Source: an uncultured Rhodospirillaceae bacterium (GTDB lineage: Bacteria > Pseudomonadota > Alphaproteobacteria > UBA8366). From it: 64,000 nt of DNA. Position 1 is the first letter of the stretch. Every line of letters begins with the position of its first letter. Under the pieces are notes generated by a model. The model did no database searches and had not been told where the DNA came from. It was given only the letters and a program-made list of their open reading frames with translations. Made by a program: the position numbers and the translations under genes. Positions 9,160 through 17,361 of the stretch are shown piece after piece. Location of the stretch: NCBI GenBank assembly GCA_913043025.1, contig CAJWLM010000012.1:1-64000 (forward strand), written 5' to 3'.

Positions 9160-9912
9160 TTACGCAGCTTGGCTATCAGTAAACATACTGTAGCCTGATT
9201 TTTCTAGCTCAATAGCTAAATCTTTTGCACCAGTTGCTACAATTTTTCCGTTTACTAAAACGTGGATCACATCGGGAACTATGTAATTTAATAGCCTCTG
9301 GTAATGTGTAATTACTAGCATCGAACGTTTTGGACCCCGAAGTCTATTTACCCCGTCTGCGACTGTTTTAAGTGCGTCTATGTCAAGTCCTGAGTCCGTT
9401 TCGTCGAGCACCGCGAGCTTTGGCTCGAGCATGGCAAGTTGCAGCACCTCGTTGCGTTTTTTTTCGCCGCCAGAGAACCCAACGTTAACGGGCCGCTTAA
9501 GCATTTCATCGGAAATGCCAATCTCCTCTGCTTTCTTACGAACGAGCTTCAAGAATTGCATTGCATCCAGTTCGTCCTCGCCACGATATTTTTTTACAGC
9601 ATTAAGCGCTGTTTTAAGAAAAGTCGAAGTAGCAACACCAGGAATTTCCACCGGGTATTGGAAACCAAGAAAAAGTCCTTCCCCAGCGCGTTCTTCCGGA
9701 TTCATTCCTATAAGATTTTTCCCATTAAATGAAACGGTTCCGTCTGTGATTGTGTATTTATCACTGCCAGCTAATACATATGAAAGTGTACTCTTTCCCG
9801 ATCCGTTGGGGCCCATTATTGCATATGTTTTGCCAGCCTCTAGATCTAGGTCGATGCCACGCAATATTTCGTTGCCATCGATGGACACGTGAAGGTTTTT
9901 TATTTTGAGCAT
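9160..9912 (-). CDS. sufC: SufC ATPase
   Basis: A 250-residue ABC-type ATPase that powers the SufBCD scaffold. Walker A is GPNGSGKST (residues 34-42). The signature is FSGGEKKR (146-153), which matches SufC rather than transporters. Walker B is LAVLDETDSGLD with Asp170 and Glu171. It is soluble, with no membrane partner nearby. It sits between sufB and sufD in the standard order. Confidence 0.97.
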   Translation of the reverse strand: MLKIKNLHVSIDGNEILRGIDLDLEAGKTYAIMGPNGSGKSTLSYVLAGSDKYTITDGTVSFNGKNLIGMNPEERAGEGLFLGFQYPVEIPGVATSTFLKTALNAVKKYRGEDELDAMQFLKLVRKKAEEIGISDEMLKRPVNVGFSGGEKKRNEVLQLAMLEPKLAVLDETDSGLDIDALKTVADGVNRLRGPKRSMLVITHYQRLLNYIVPDVIHVLVNGKIVATGAKDLAIELEKSGYSMFTDSQAA

Positions 9913-9944
9913 GTCTATTATATACCTGTCCTGAAGATGAGTTT

Positions 9945-11399
9945 TTAGCCGACGCTGCCTTCGAGGCTAATGCCAACGAGCTTTTGCGCTTCAACAGCAA
10001 ATTCCATCGGCAGCTGCTGGAGTACTTCTTTGCAAAAGCCATTGATAATAAGTGCTACTGCTTCCTCATCAGACAGTCCCCGCTGCCGACAATAAAAAAG
10101 TTGATCTTCACTGATTTTAGCAGTGGTTGCCTCGTGCTCTATTTTTGCAGCAGGATTACGTGACTCGATGTAAGGAACCGTGTGAGCGCCACACTCATTC
10201 CCGATAAGAAGACTGTCACACTGTGTGTAATTACGGGCCCCGTCTCCACCGGGCATAATTTTGACCTGTCCTCTATATGTAGAATCCGATTTACCTGCAG
10301 CAATGCCTTTCGCTATTATGGTGGAGCGGGTGTTTTTCCCAAGATGTATCATTTTTGTGCCAGTGTCCGCCTGTTGATAGTTATTTGTTATTGCGACGGA
10401 ATAAAATTCACCCACCGAATCATCGCCCTCAAGTATGCAACTCGGGTATTTCCAGGTGATTGCTGAGCCTGTCTCCACTTGGGTCCATGAAATTTTAGAG
10501 TTGCGACCGCGGCAGGCACCACGTTTTGTCACAAAATTATAGATACCACCAATCCCATTCTCATCACCAGGATACCAATTTTGGACGGTAGAATACTTTA
10601 TTTCCGCGTTATCCAATGTTACCAGCTCAACTACTGCAGCGTGAAGTTGATTCTCATCACGCATCGGGGCCGTGCACCCCTCAAGATAACTCACGTATGA
10701 GCTTTCATCGGCAACGATTAACGTTCGTTCAAACTGGCCAGTATTCTCGGCATTTATTCTAAAATATGTGGAGAGTTCCATCGGGCAGCGCACACCCCTT
10801 GGAATATATACGAATGAACCATCGGTAAACACTGCTGAATTTAAGCACGCATGTTTATTGTCTCCATACGGCACAACCGAACCAAGATATTTCTTAACTA
10901 ATTCGGGATATTTTTGTACTGCCTCTGATATGGAGCAAAAAATTACACCCTTTTCTTCCAATTTTGCCTTGTACGTGGTTGCAACAGACACGCTGTCGAA
11001 GACAGCATCAACTGCGACACCAGCAAGCATTTCCTGCTCTTTTAAAGGGATGCCTAATTTTTCATAAGTCTCGAGAAGTTTTGGATCGACTTCGTCTAGA
11101 CTATTCGGCTTATCCGCTTCTGTTTTCGGAGCCGCATAGTAGTACGCATCTTGATAATCGACGGGAGGAAATTTTACCTTAGCCCACTGAGGTTCCGGCA
11201 TTTTTAACCAATGAGCGTAAGCTTTTAATCGCCAATTTAAAAGCCATTCAGGTTCATTTTTCTTTGCCGAGATAAACCGTACAATGTCCTCATTGAGACC
11301 TTTCGGAGCAGTTTCAAGTTCGATATCGGTAACAAAGCCAAATTCATACTTATCACCTATTTCTTTTACAGCTTTGGCTGTTTCTGCGGTTACCGACAT
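9945..11399 (-). CDS. sufB: SufB scaffold subunit
   Basis: A 484-residue Fe-S scaffold protein with the typical SufB landmarks: [15 protein letters not shown], the [19 protein letters not shown] segment, and the C-terminal [22 protein letters not shown]. Its ATG lies inside the end of the preceding regulator gene (10-base overlap), so the two are co-translated. Confidence 0.97.
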   Translation of the reverse strand: MSVTAETAKAVKEIGDKYEFGFVTDIELETAPKGLNEDIVRFISAKKNEPEWLLNWRLKAYAHWLKMPEPQWAKVKFPPVDYQDAYYYAAPKTEADKPNSLDEVDPKLLETYEKLGIPLKEQEMLAGVAVDAVFDSVSVATTYKAKLEEKGVIFCSISEAVQKYPELVKKYLGSVVPYGDNKHACLNSAVFTDGSFVYIPRGVRCPMELSTYFRINAENTGQFERTLIVADESSYVSYLEGCTAPMRDENQLHAAVVELVTLDNAEIKYSTVQNWYPGDENGIGGIYNFVTKRGACRGRNSKISWTQVETGSAITWKYPSCILEGDDSVGEFYSVAITNNYQQADTGTKMIHLGKNTRSTIIAKGIAAGKSDSTYRGQVKIMPGGDGARNYTQCDSLLIGNECGAHTVPYIESRNPAAKIEHEATTAKISEDQLFYCRQRGLSDEEAVALIINGFCKEVLQQLPMEFAVEAQKLVGISLEGSVG

Positions 11400-11863
11400 T
11401 GTATAAAACCTCGACGAATCTCTTTAGTTTCTGGGTGATTTACTACTTCAGTAAGTCTTGCTGGCGTACACAACTCTTCGAGCGAAATTTCCTCAAGGGC
11501 GTTTCGAACCGCCGTATTTACACGATCCCAACCACCACGCACGGGGCAGAGCGATTCAACGTTGCATGACTGTTCGGCTCCTTCCACACACGCAGTCAAA
11601 ACAACTGGACCATCTAAGGCTTCAATCATTTCTGCTACGGAGATTTTACTGAGCGGACGACGTTGCGAGTAACCGCCATTCACGCCTCGGTGAGAAGTGA
11701 TTAATTTTTTCTTCGCGAGTTTTTTCAAAATTTTACTCACTGTAGGTAAAGGTAAACCAGTTGTTAAAGACAGACTTGGGGCAGTTATAATTTCATCCAT
11801 GCCGTTACAAACATGTACTAAGATTACTACGCCATAATCGGTCATTCGGTTCAGTTTAATCAT
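11390..11863 (-). CDS. Rrf2-family Fe-S-sensing regulator of the suf operon
   Basis: A 157-residue winged-helix regulator. The N-terminal helix-turn-helix covers roughly residues 1-65 ([16 protein letters not shown] is the recognition region). A three-cysteine cluster motif follows: Cys92, Cys100 and Cys106 (spacings of seven and five residues), close to the IscR arrangement. It heads the suf operon and overlaps sufB, so autoregulation and cluster-dependent control of suf are likely (inference). It could be called IscR or SufR depending on the group; no symbol is given for that reason. Confidence 0.93.
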   Translation of the reverse strand: MIKLNRMTDYGVVILVHVCNGMDEIITAPSLSLTTGLPLPTVSKILKKLAKKKLITSHRGVNGGYSQRRPLSKISVAEMIEALDGPVVLTACVEGAEQSCNVESLCPVRGGWDRVNTAVRNALEEISLEELCTPARLTEVVNHPETKEIRRGFIQCR

Positions 11864-11915
11864 TTAAATATTCTTCAGTGGCTAATATGACGAAATTTTA
11901 TCTGTCATCTAAACT

Positions 11916-11946
11916 GGACCGTTTTAGTACCGTTTTCAAGCGGTCC
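11916..11946. promoter_or_regulatory. Candidate operator of the suf operon
   Basis: About 55 bases upstream of the Rrf2 regulator start, an inverted repeat GGACCG/CGGTCC (11916-11921 and 11941-11946) encloses two direct copies of ACCGTTTT (11918-11925 and 11929-11936) spaced 11 bases, one helical turn. On the minus strand a TTGAAA hexamer lies inside it. Binding by the Rrf2 protein is inferred from position only. Confidence 0.4.
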
Positions 11947-12076
11947 CTGCAAGCACTTTCGCAATGTTACAAAAACCCAAGTTTCAAAAGTAATGGTAGT
12001 CGCAATTTATCCGTTCTAAGGCTTAATGATAAATCACCTACTTTCCCGCCTTGCCAGTTTAGCGTAAGATTTGAAT

Positions 12077-15000
12077 ATGGCAGCTAATGTGACCAAACTT
12101 CGCCGGGCGGATGAAATCGAATCGGGCCCTAGTCTCGCTAATTTGCGACAAGAGGCACAAAGAACAGAACGTCAAGCGAAATTGATGCTCCGAGTTGGAG
12201 CCGGGCTCAGTGGGGTCTGGGCTACAACTTGCCTGTTTTATGTGCACGAGCACTTAGGGTGGGACTTTGCTCAACAACTTTTGCCTCATGAAATGGGCAT
12301 GCTGTTTGCCGGGTTTGCTTTGCCGATAGCCATGCTTTGGGCCGGGATTTCGTCTTTTCGTAGGGCTCATGATGTTCGCTTTCATACTGAAATGTTGCGC
12401 CGGCATCTTGATCTTCTGGGTTACCCTGCTGAAGAATATGAGGGACGTGTCACTACAGTTTCCGATCTTCTGAAAAAACAGGCTGAGGAATTGACACAAG
12501 TAAGTGAACACGCGACGCAGCATCTATCTAAATTAGTGGCGGCGATGGAATCTCAAACGATCGGATTGGGTCAGGCCAGCGATAAGGCTGCAGCCGAAGC
12601 GCACCTTATGCGCGACCGATTAATGATTGATGTTGAAACACTGCAAGATTTAGTCAAGAAAATTGACCAACAGCGAAGTAAAGTTGAGTCTACCGTGTCT
12701 GGCCAAGCCGAAGCCCTTGGGCGCGTTACCCAAGAAGCTCTGGAGCATTCTGATCATATAAACGCTGCGTTAAGAATTCAGGCGGCTGATTTGAGTGGTG
12801 TATCAGATAGGGCAGCCGAACAAGCAAAAAGTCTTGGTGTTTTGTTTGAGCAATACTCCGAAGATCTGCAGGTGGCTAGCCGCAATGCAGAGCAGCAAGC
12901 AGCCGACACGGGAAAACACCTTTCTGAAAGTGCGGAGGATCTCAAGCTTGTTGCGGAAAAGGTTGGGACACGTGCCGCCTCAGTGGCGAGCGGGCTTCAT
13001 GAGGAAATTGGTCATATGGCTGAAAAATTGAGGTCTTCTCTGGAGGAGCAATCTGATGCTGTCGGTGCAATGACTGACCGTACTGGCGAACGGATTGAGC
13101 GAATGGCAGCGGGATTAGCGCGGCAGGCCACGGATGCTACTGGTCATCTTGAGCTTGCGCTTGAAAAACAGTTTAAGGCTGTGGATCATGTTTTGACTAC
13201 TGCTGAATATCGAATGGATGAACTTACAAACCAAGTGGACCAGCAAGTAACGCTCCTCAGTCAGGGGTTGAGAGAATCAATAAATCACAATGCTGGGCAA
13301 ATTGGCGTTACAGTAGATAACGCAAAAGAACAGATTGGCCGTCTCACTTTCGTTATTAACGAACAGTCCCAGAACCTTGCAAATGTAACGGAAAAGTCGA
13401 GCGTTGAAACTGAAAACATGATTGACGCGTTAAAAGCGCAGGCTAGTGATCTGTCAGAAACAGCAGAGCACATAGCTCAGCAGACACAGGTAGTACAAGA
13501 CACGGTGAATCAGCAATCTGAGCAACTAAATAAAGCATCTGATCAGACGGCCGAACGAATTCAAGCGCTCGGTGCTATGTTCCAAGAACAAACTCGATCA
13601 TTAGGACAAGCAACCGATCTTGCCGTGGATCGCGCAGACGCTCTGCGATCTGCACTCGATCGTCAGGCACAAGATCTGCGGGGAGCGTCCGATCATGCTG
13701 CGTCACAAGCCAGAGAGATCGAGGCACTTTTGCAGGCAAAGGCTTCGGAGATTACAGTTGCCGTTAAAGGTAGTGTCAGTGAGATCGGTGAAGCTCTCGG
13801 GCCGTCTGTAACAGAAGCGCAAATGATGGCCGGGACTTTGACACAACAGGCAGCTAATTTGCGCGACGCGGCAGACAGGTCTGCAGCCCAAGCGAGCTCC
13901 ATAGCTGAATTGATGCGCCAAAGAGGGGTTGAACTGAACGAAGCATCCGATCATGTAACAGGAAAAGTAAAAGAAATTCGAGATGCGCTTAATGAAAATA
14001 CGACCGACCTCAATCAAGCGGCCACACACGTTGGCGAGCGTGCCAGTGAGGTCAAAGCTTCGCTGGCCAATGACAGTCGATATTTGTCCGATCTAGCCAA
14101 CTTCTTGCATGAAAGGTCCCAGCAGATTGATACGCAAATCCAGCATCATGCTGAGACTTTAAAACATTCATCACTGCAAGCTTCAGAACAAGCCGATGAA
14201 ATATCGGGTGTCTTGCAGCGTCAGGTTGCCCATTTGCTTGAGGCAGCCGGTACTGTGGCCGAAACCCTCCATGAGGCTGGTCAAAATTTCGACAAAGAAA
14301 CCGCATCAGTGAATACTGCCCTCGTCGAGGGGTTGAGGTTAATGAATGATGCAGGTGAGCATTTTAATGCTCAAACTGAGCGGCTCACTTCAGCTTCATT
14401 GCAAGCGGGCATGCAAATTAATGACAATAATGAGGCTCTCCAAAACGAAACCAAAGAGATCATGCGGGCATCCAAAGAAGCGACAGAGCGGATGCAGCTT
14501 GTGGGTGAAGTTTTTACGGAGCAAATAACAAATTTGTATGGGTCAACCGATCAATTATCTTCCCGTATGGCGACTTTAACCGAAGGGCTCCGTCAACAGG
14601 CTCGCGACATTGGTGAAGCAGGTGACGAGGCGAGTGTCCGCGTTCGTGAGGTCGGCGAAATGCTTGGAAGTCAAACCCAATCGTTGGTGCAGGCGACAGG
14701 TGATGCGCGCCTTGAGATAGACGCTTTAACTGAAAGAGTTGACAATCATAGAAGCAACCTTTTGGAGACTACCGACGCCGTAGTTTTAAAAACATCTGAA
14801 GCAAGCACACATTTTGATCAACATGCTGCAATTCTTACCAAAGCTGCTGCTTCTGCTGCCGATCAAGCAGAAAAACTAAAAGAGCTTGATCTCTCAGGTC
14901 GAAGAAATCTTTTTTTAAAAACGGCTCGCTTCATTATCGAAGACTTGCATTCAACGGCCGTTGACCTCATTAGAATTCTGCGATCAGAGGTGCCAAACGC

Positions 15001-15286
15001 TGATTGGAAGCGCTATGTGAAGGGCGATCGAGGAATATTTACCCGAAAGTTACTTGGTGAAAAGCCTTCTGCAACCGTTTCATTGATAGCTCAGAAGGTT
15101 CAACGAGAAGAGGAAATGCGCCGTTATGTAATGCGCTATTTTGATCACTTTGAAACATTACTGCGAGAGGCAGAAGATGTTGATCCAGAACACCTCTTGC
15201 ATTCGACATTTATGACTGCCGATGTTGGCAAACTCTATCTACTGCTTTGTAGGGCATTGGGCAGGGATGTAATGTACGACAAATAA
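12077..15286 (+). CDS. Membrane-anchored coiled-coil rod protein with 29 25-residue repeats (TipN/GPR-like architecture)
   Basis: A 1069-residue protein. Residues 1-39 are charged and cytoplasmic. Two hydrophobic helices follow at about 40-56 and 73-94. A rod made of 25-residue units then runs from 142 to 922, with consensus A-S-D-x-A-A-x-x-A-x-x-L-x-x-x-L-x-x-Q-A-x-x-L-x-x. A globular, repeat-free domain covers 923-1069 (WKRYVKGDRGIFTRKLL, then MRRYVMRYFDHFETLL). Of 29 units, 25 are exactly 25 residues; three are 40 (15+25) and one is 36 (11+25). Two N-terminal membrane helices plus a long coiled coil recall the alphaproteobacterial polarity factors TipN and GPR; homology is inference. It is transcribed divergently from suf. 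The ATG at 12077 is chosen over the in-frame TTG at 12071. Confidence 0.85.
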   Translation: MAANVTKLRRADEIESGPSLANLRQEAQRTERQAKLMLRVGAGLSGVWATTCLFYVHEHLGWDFAQQLLPHEMGMLFAGFALPIAMLWAGISSFRRAHDVRFHTEMLRRHLDLLGYPAEEYEGRVTTVSDLLKKQAEELTQVSEHATQHLSKLVAAMESQTIGLGQASDKAAAEAHLMRDRLMIDVETLQDLVKKIDQQRSKVESTVSGQAEALGRVTQEALEHSDHINAALRIQAADLSGVSDRAAEQAKSLGVLFEQYSEDLQVASRNAEQQAADTGKHLSESAEDLKLVAEKVGTRAASVASGLHEEIGHMAEKLRSSLEEQSDAVGAMTDRTGERIERMAAGLARQATDATGHLELALEKQFKAVDHVLTTAEYRMDELTNQVDQQVTLLSQGLRESINHNAGQIGVTVDNAKEQIGRLTFVINEQSQNLANVTEKSSVETENMIDALKAQASDLSETAEHIAQQTQVVQDTVNQQSEQLNKASDQTAERIQALGAMFQEQTRSLGQATDLAVDRADALRSALDRQAQDLRGASDHAASQAREIEALLQAKASEITVAVKGSVSEIGEALGPSVTEAQMMAGTLTQQAANLRDAADRSAAQASSIAELMRQRGVELNEASDHVTGKVKEIRDALNENTTDLNQAATHVGERASEVKASLANDSRYLSDLANFLHERSQQIDTQIQHHAETLKHSSLQASEQADEISGVLQRQVAHLLEAAGTVAETLHEAGQNFDKETASVNTALVEGLRLMNDAGEHFNAQTERLTSASLQAGMQINDNNEALQNETKEIMRASKEATERMQLVGEVFTEQITNLYGSTDQLSSRMATLTEGLRQQARDIGEAGDEASVRVREVGEMLGSQTQSLVQATGDARLEIDALTERVDNHRSNLLETTDAVVLKTSEASTHFDQHAAILTKAAASAADQAEKLKELDLSGRRNLFLKTARFIIEDLHSTAVDLIRILRSEVPNADWKRYVKGDRGIFTRKLLGEKPSATVSLIAQKVQREEEMRRYVMRYFDHFETLLREAEDVDPEHLLHSTFMTADVGKLYLLLCRALGRDVMYDK
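12500..14842 (+). repeat. Tandem 75-bp-period (25-residue) protein repeat array
   Basis: Within the rod protein gene, the translated sequence keeps a 25-residue period through 29 units. The only register changes are insertions of 15, 15, 15 and 11 residues, placed at the front of units beginning near 12950, 13145, 13265 and 13760. Nucleotide copies are well diverged, so this is an old protein repeat rather than a recent DNA expansion. Confidence 0.85.
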
Positions 15287-15314
15287 GTCTTTTGAATATT
15301 GAGATCATGTTCTT

Positions 15315-15340
15315 AAATCATGAATTTTTGATTTGTTTTT
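15315..15340 (+). terminator. Weak possible terminator after the rod protein gene
   Basis: AAATCA (15315-15320) and TGATTT (15329-15334) can form a 6-bp stem followed by GTTTTT, between the convergent rod protein and LysE genes. The stem is AT-only apart from one pair, so it would be weak. Confidence 0.3.
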
Positions 15341-15969
15341 CAAAAAAGCCCCCAATCAATTACGGCAAAAACGCCGAAACCAGCGACAATTGCTCCGCCT
15401 AAACGATTTACTGCTGTCATAGTTTTTGGGTTAAGCCCACGACGAAAACTTGCTGCAGCAGTCGTAAGCCCAACCCACCATATGCTCGCACCTAAAAATA
15501 CTCCACCGACGACGGTTATTTGCTGGATAGAGTTTACCGCGCTATCTCCAATTTTGAATCCCCCAAAAACAGCTATGAAGGCGAAAATTGTTGCAGGATT
15601 CAATATGGTAACTAAGAAAGCGCTTAGCCAGTTCTCGGCAATGTTTCGTAGTCGTAAAGCAGAGGTTTTTTTATTAGCATTGACGGCTTTTTCAAAAAAA
15701 ATCAACGTGCCCAAAGTGATTAAAATTATTCCACACGCTGGTTGAAACCAATTCGTTCGATCAAATACCTTTGCTAAAGCAACCGATAGCCCAAAAATAG
15801 AAATCGCTGCTAGTAAGGCGTCGGCGGCGGCAGCGCCTAGCCCTGTGAAGAAGCCCGGCCACCAACCATATTTGAGGCTTCGTTGAACGCACATCATTGC
15901 AATAGGCCCAACCGGCGCTGCTATCGCAATTCCAATGCCTATGGCCTTTGAAAGAAGGACGAGATCCAA
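15340..15969 (-). CDS. LysE-family amino acid exporter
   Basis: A 209-residue inner-membrane transporter with about six hydrophobic segments. The LysE/RhtB signature region is near the N-terminus: APVGPIAMMCVQRSLKYG followed by GFFTGLGAAAADALLA. The family exports amino acids; the substrate here is unknown. It starts with TTG at 15969, supported by AAGGAAG six bases upstream; no ATG fits this frame. The divergent Lrp-type regulator next door is the likely controller, as in LysE/LysG-like pairs (inference). Confidence 0.92.
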   Translation of the reverse strand: MDLVLLSKAIGIGIAIAAPVGPIAMMCVQRSLKYGWWPGFFTGLGAAAADALLAAISIFGLSVALAKVFDRTNWFQPACGIILITLGTLIFFEKAVNANKKTSALRLRNIAENWLSAFLVTILNPATIFAFIAVFGGFKIGDSAVNSIQQITVVGGVFLGASIWWVGLTTAAASFRRGLNPKTMTAVNRLGGAIVAGFGVFAVIDWGLF

Positions 15970-16018
15970 TTTCGGCTTCCTTGTCTCGGAAAGTCATGGG
16001 GACACCTATTACCATAAA

Positions 16019-16032
16019 CCTTGGTTCCAAGG
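16019..16032. promoter_or_regulatory. Perfect palindrome between lysE-like and lrp-like genes
   Basis: CCTTGG-TT-CCAAGG is a 14-base perfect inverted repeat in the 131-base divergent region, 50 bases from the exporter start and 69 from the regulator start. Its placement suits an operator for the Lrp-type regulator; this is inferred. Confidence 0.4.
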
Positions 16033-16100
16033 CCGAAAAAAATTGCTTTTTGTCAACGAAAATTAATAAAATACCCAAAATAAATTAAATTTGTAAAAAT

Positions 16101-16553
16101 ATGAATGAAAAAACATTTCATATAGTAAAATTACTGGTGGCTAATGCCCGATTATCCTTTAATGCCTTAGCCAAACGGGTCGACTTGTCACCGCCGGCAG
16201 TAGCAGAACGGGTTCGCCGTCTAGAAAACACTGGAGTTCTGCTTGGCTATCATGCAAAGCTAGAGCGTAGTGCAGTGGGTTTGCCGGTCACCGCATTTGT
16301 TCGGTTGAGCTGCAAAGGCGCTAAATTTCGAGCAGTGAGGCGTTTGGCTCTCGAATTACCGCAGGTTATGGAATGCCATCACATTACTGGCGAAGCATGC
16401 TTCCTCATAAAGCTCGCTGCTCCATCTATCGTGGCGCTTGAAGGTTTGATTGAGCGCTTTCGGGAGTACGGGCAGGCCGATAGCTCAGTTGTATTGTCTT
16501 CGGTAGTAGAGCAGAAGCCGGTATTCGGGGTTCAAGAAAATAAATGGGAGTAA
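16101..16553 (+). CDS. Lrp/AsnC-family transcriptional regulator
   Basis: A 150-residue regulator. The N-terminal winged helix-turn-helix covers about residues 1-55 (LSFNALAKRVDLSPPAVAERVRRL), followed by a C-terminal RAM-type effector/oligomerisation domain (VMECHHITGEACFLIKL). Family members sense amino acids. It is divergent from the LysE exporter and six bases ahead of a GNAT gene, so it probably regulates one or both. Confidence 0.94.
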   Translation: MNEKTFHIVKLLVANARLSFNALAKRVDLSPPAVAERVRRLENTGVLLGYHAKLERSAVGLPVTAFVRLSCKGAKFRAVRRLALELPQVMECHHITGEACFLIKLAAPSIVALEGLIERFREYGQADSSVVLSSVVEQKPVFGVQENKWE

Positions 16554-16559
16554 GGGCGG

Positions 16560-17126
16560 ATGGCTATTACTGCGAAACCGGATTCATCACGGAGTAACGC
16601 CAAGGGTGGTTTTGACTATAAGATCCGTGTTGCGGACCTCGATGATGCTGAAGCTCTGTTTCACTTCGGGCGCGAACTTTTGTCCGAGACAGATTTTTTC
16701 CTTCGTATTCCTGTGGAACGAGCCAGCTCTATAGATGAAATGCGGATGATCATCCATCGTTTTCAAGAATTACCGAGGCATTTACTTCTCAATGCATGGA
16801 AAGGAAATTTTCCCGTTGGCGAGGCCGTCATAATGGGAGGTGAACTAGAGCGTAATCGTTATACGGCTACGGTGGGTGTCGGTGTATTACAGGAGCATAC
16901 AGGCAAGAAGTTAGGAAGAACGCTTATGGAGGGACTCGAACATTTTGCGCATCACGCTGGCATTCATAGATTAGAGCTGACAGTTATGAGCCACAACGCA
17001 CGAGCTCTGCGTCTTTATGAACAAATGCAATATCGAGTTGAAGGCATGCGTAAGGAGTCATTACATGTAAATGGATCTTATGTAGATGAGTTTGCTATGT
17101 CAAAACTGCTCGGCGACAAGCCTTAA
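16560..17126 (+). CDS. GNAT-family N-acetyltransferase
   Basis: A 188-residue acetyltransferase. The acetyl-CoA binding region appears as VGVGVLQEHTGKKLGRTLMEGL (residues about 101-122), followed by LTVMSHNARALRLYEQMQYRVEG, which fits motifs A and B of the fold. The target is unknown; the C-terminal pattern resembles ribosomal-protein/small-molecule acetyltransferases of the RimJ/RimL type. Its ATG has AAGGG six bases upstream and the gene follows the Lrp regulator by six bases, so they are co-transcribed. Confidence 0.9.
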   Translation: MAITAKPDSSRSNAKGGFDYKIRVADLDDAEALFHFGRELLSETDFFLRIPVERASSIDEMRMIIHRFQELPRHLLLNAWKGNFPVGEAVIMGGELERNRYTATVGVGVLQEHTGKKLGRTLMEGLEHFAHHAGIHRLELTVMSHNARALRLYEQMQYRVEGMRKESLHVNGSYVDEFAMSKLLGDKP

Positions 17127-17295
17127 CGCCATATATTAAATTTGGGCTTAATAACATATGAAAATATTTACTGATTGGCAGATCTCGTACGCCCAATGTT
17201 TATAAGTTAAATTTCTCTCCTGGAACGTTCATGTAAAATGTCCGGGTTTCATGTTCTTGGAGGATGATTTAATTCGCTTTATTGGAAATCTGTAG

Positions 17296-17344
17296 GACAG
17301 TCTTCATACTTTTATAAGTCTACGGTCTGAAGACATCAACTGTC
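17296..17344 (+). promoter_or_regulatory. Hairpin in the meaB leader
   Basis: GTCTTCA (17300-17306) pairs perfectly with TGAAGAC (17328-17334), and GACAGT (17296-17301) can pair with ACTGTC (17339-17344) as an outer or alternative stem. The structure ends about 18 bases before the meaB start. No cobalamin-riboswitch core was recognised. Confidence 0.3.
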
Positions 17345-17361
17345 ATAAAAGAGGTGAATGA

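Noticed and set aside
12071-12076. TTG start for the rod protein two codons upstream
   Set aside because: The ATG at 12077 is a better start codon and no ribosome binding site favours the TTG.
12500-14842. The 75-bp period as a recent tandem DNA duplication or CRISPR-like array
   Set aside because: Copies are highly diverged at nucleotide level and open in one frame; the repeat is at protein level.
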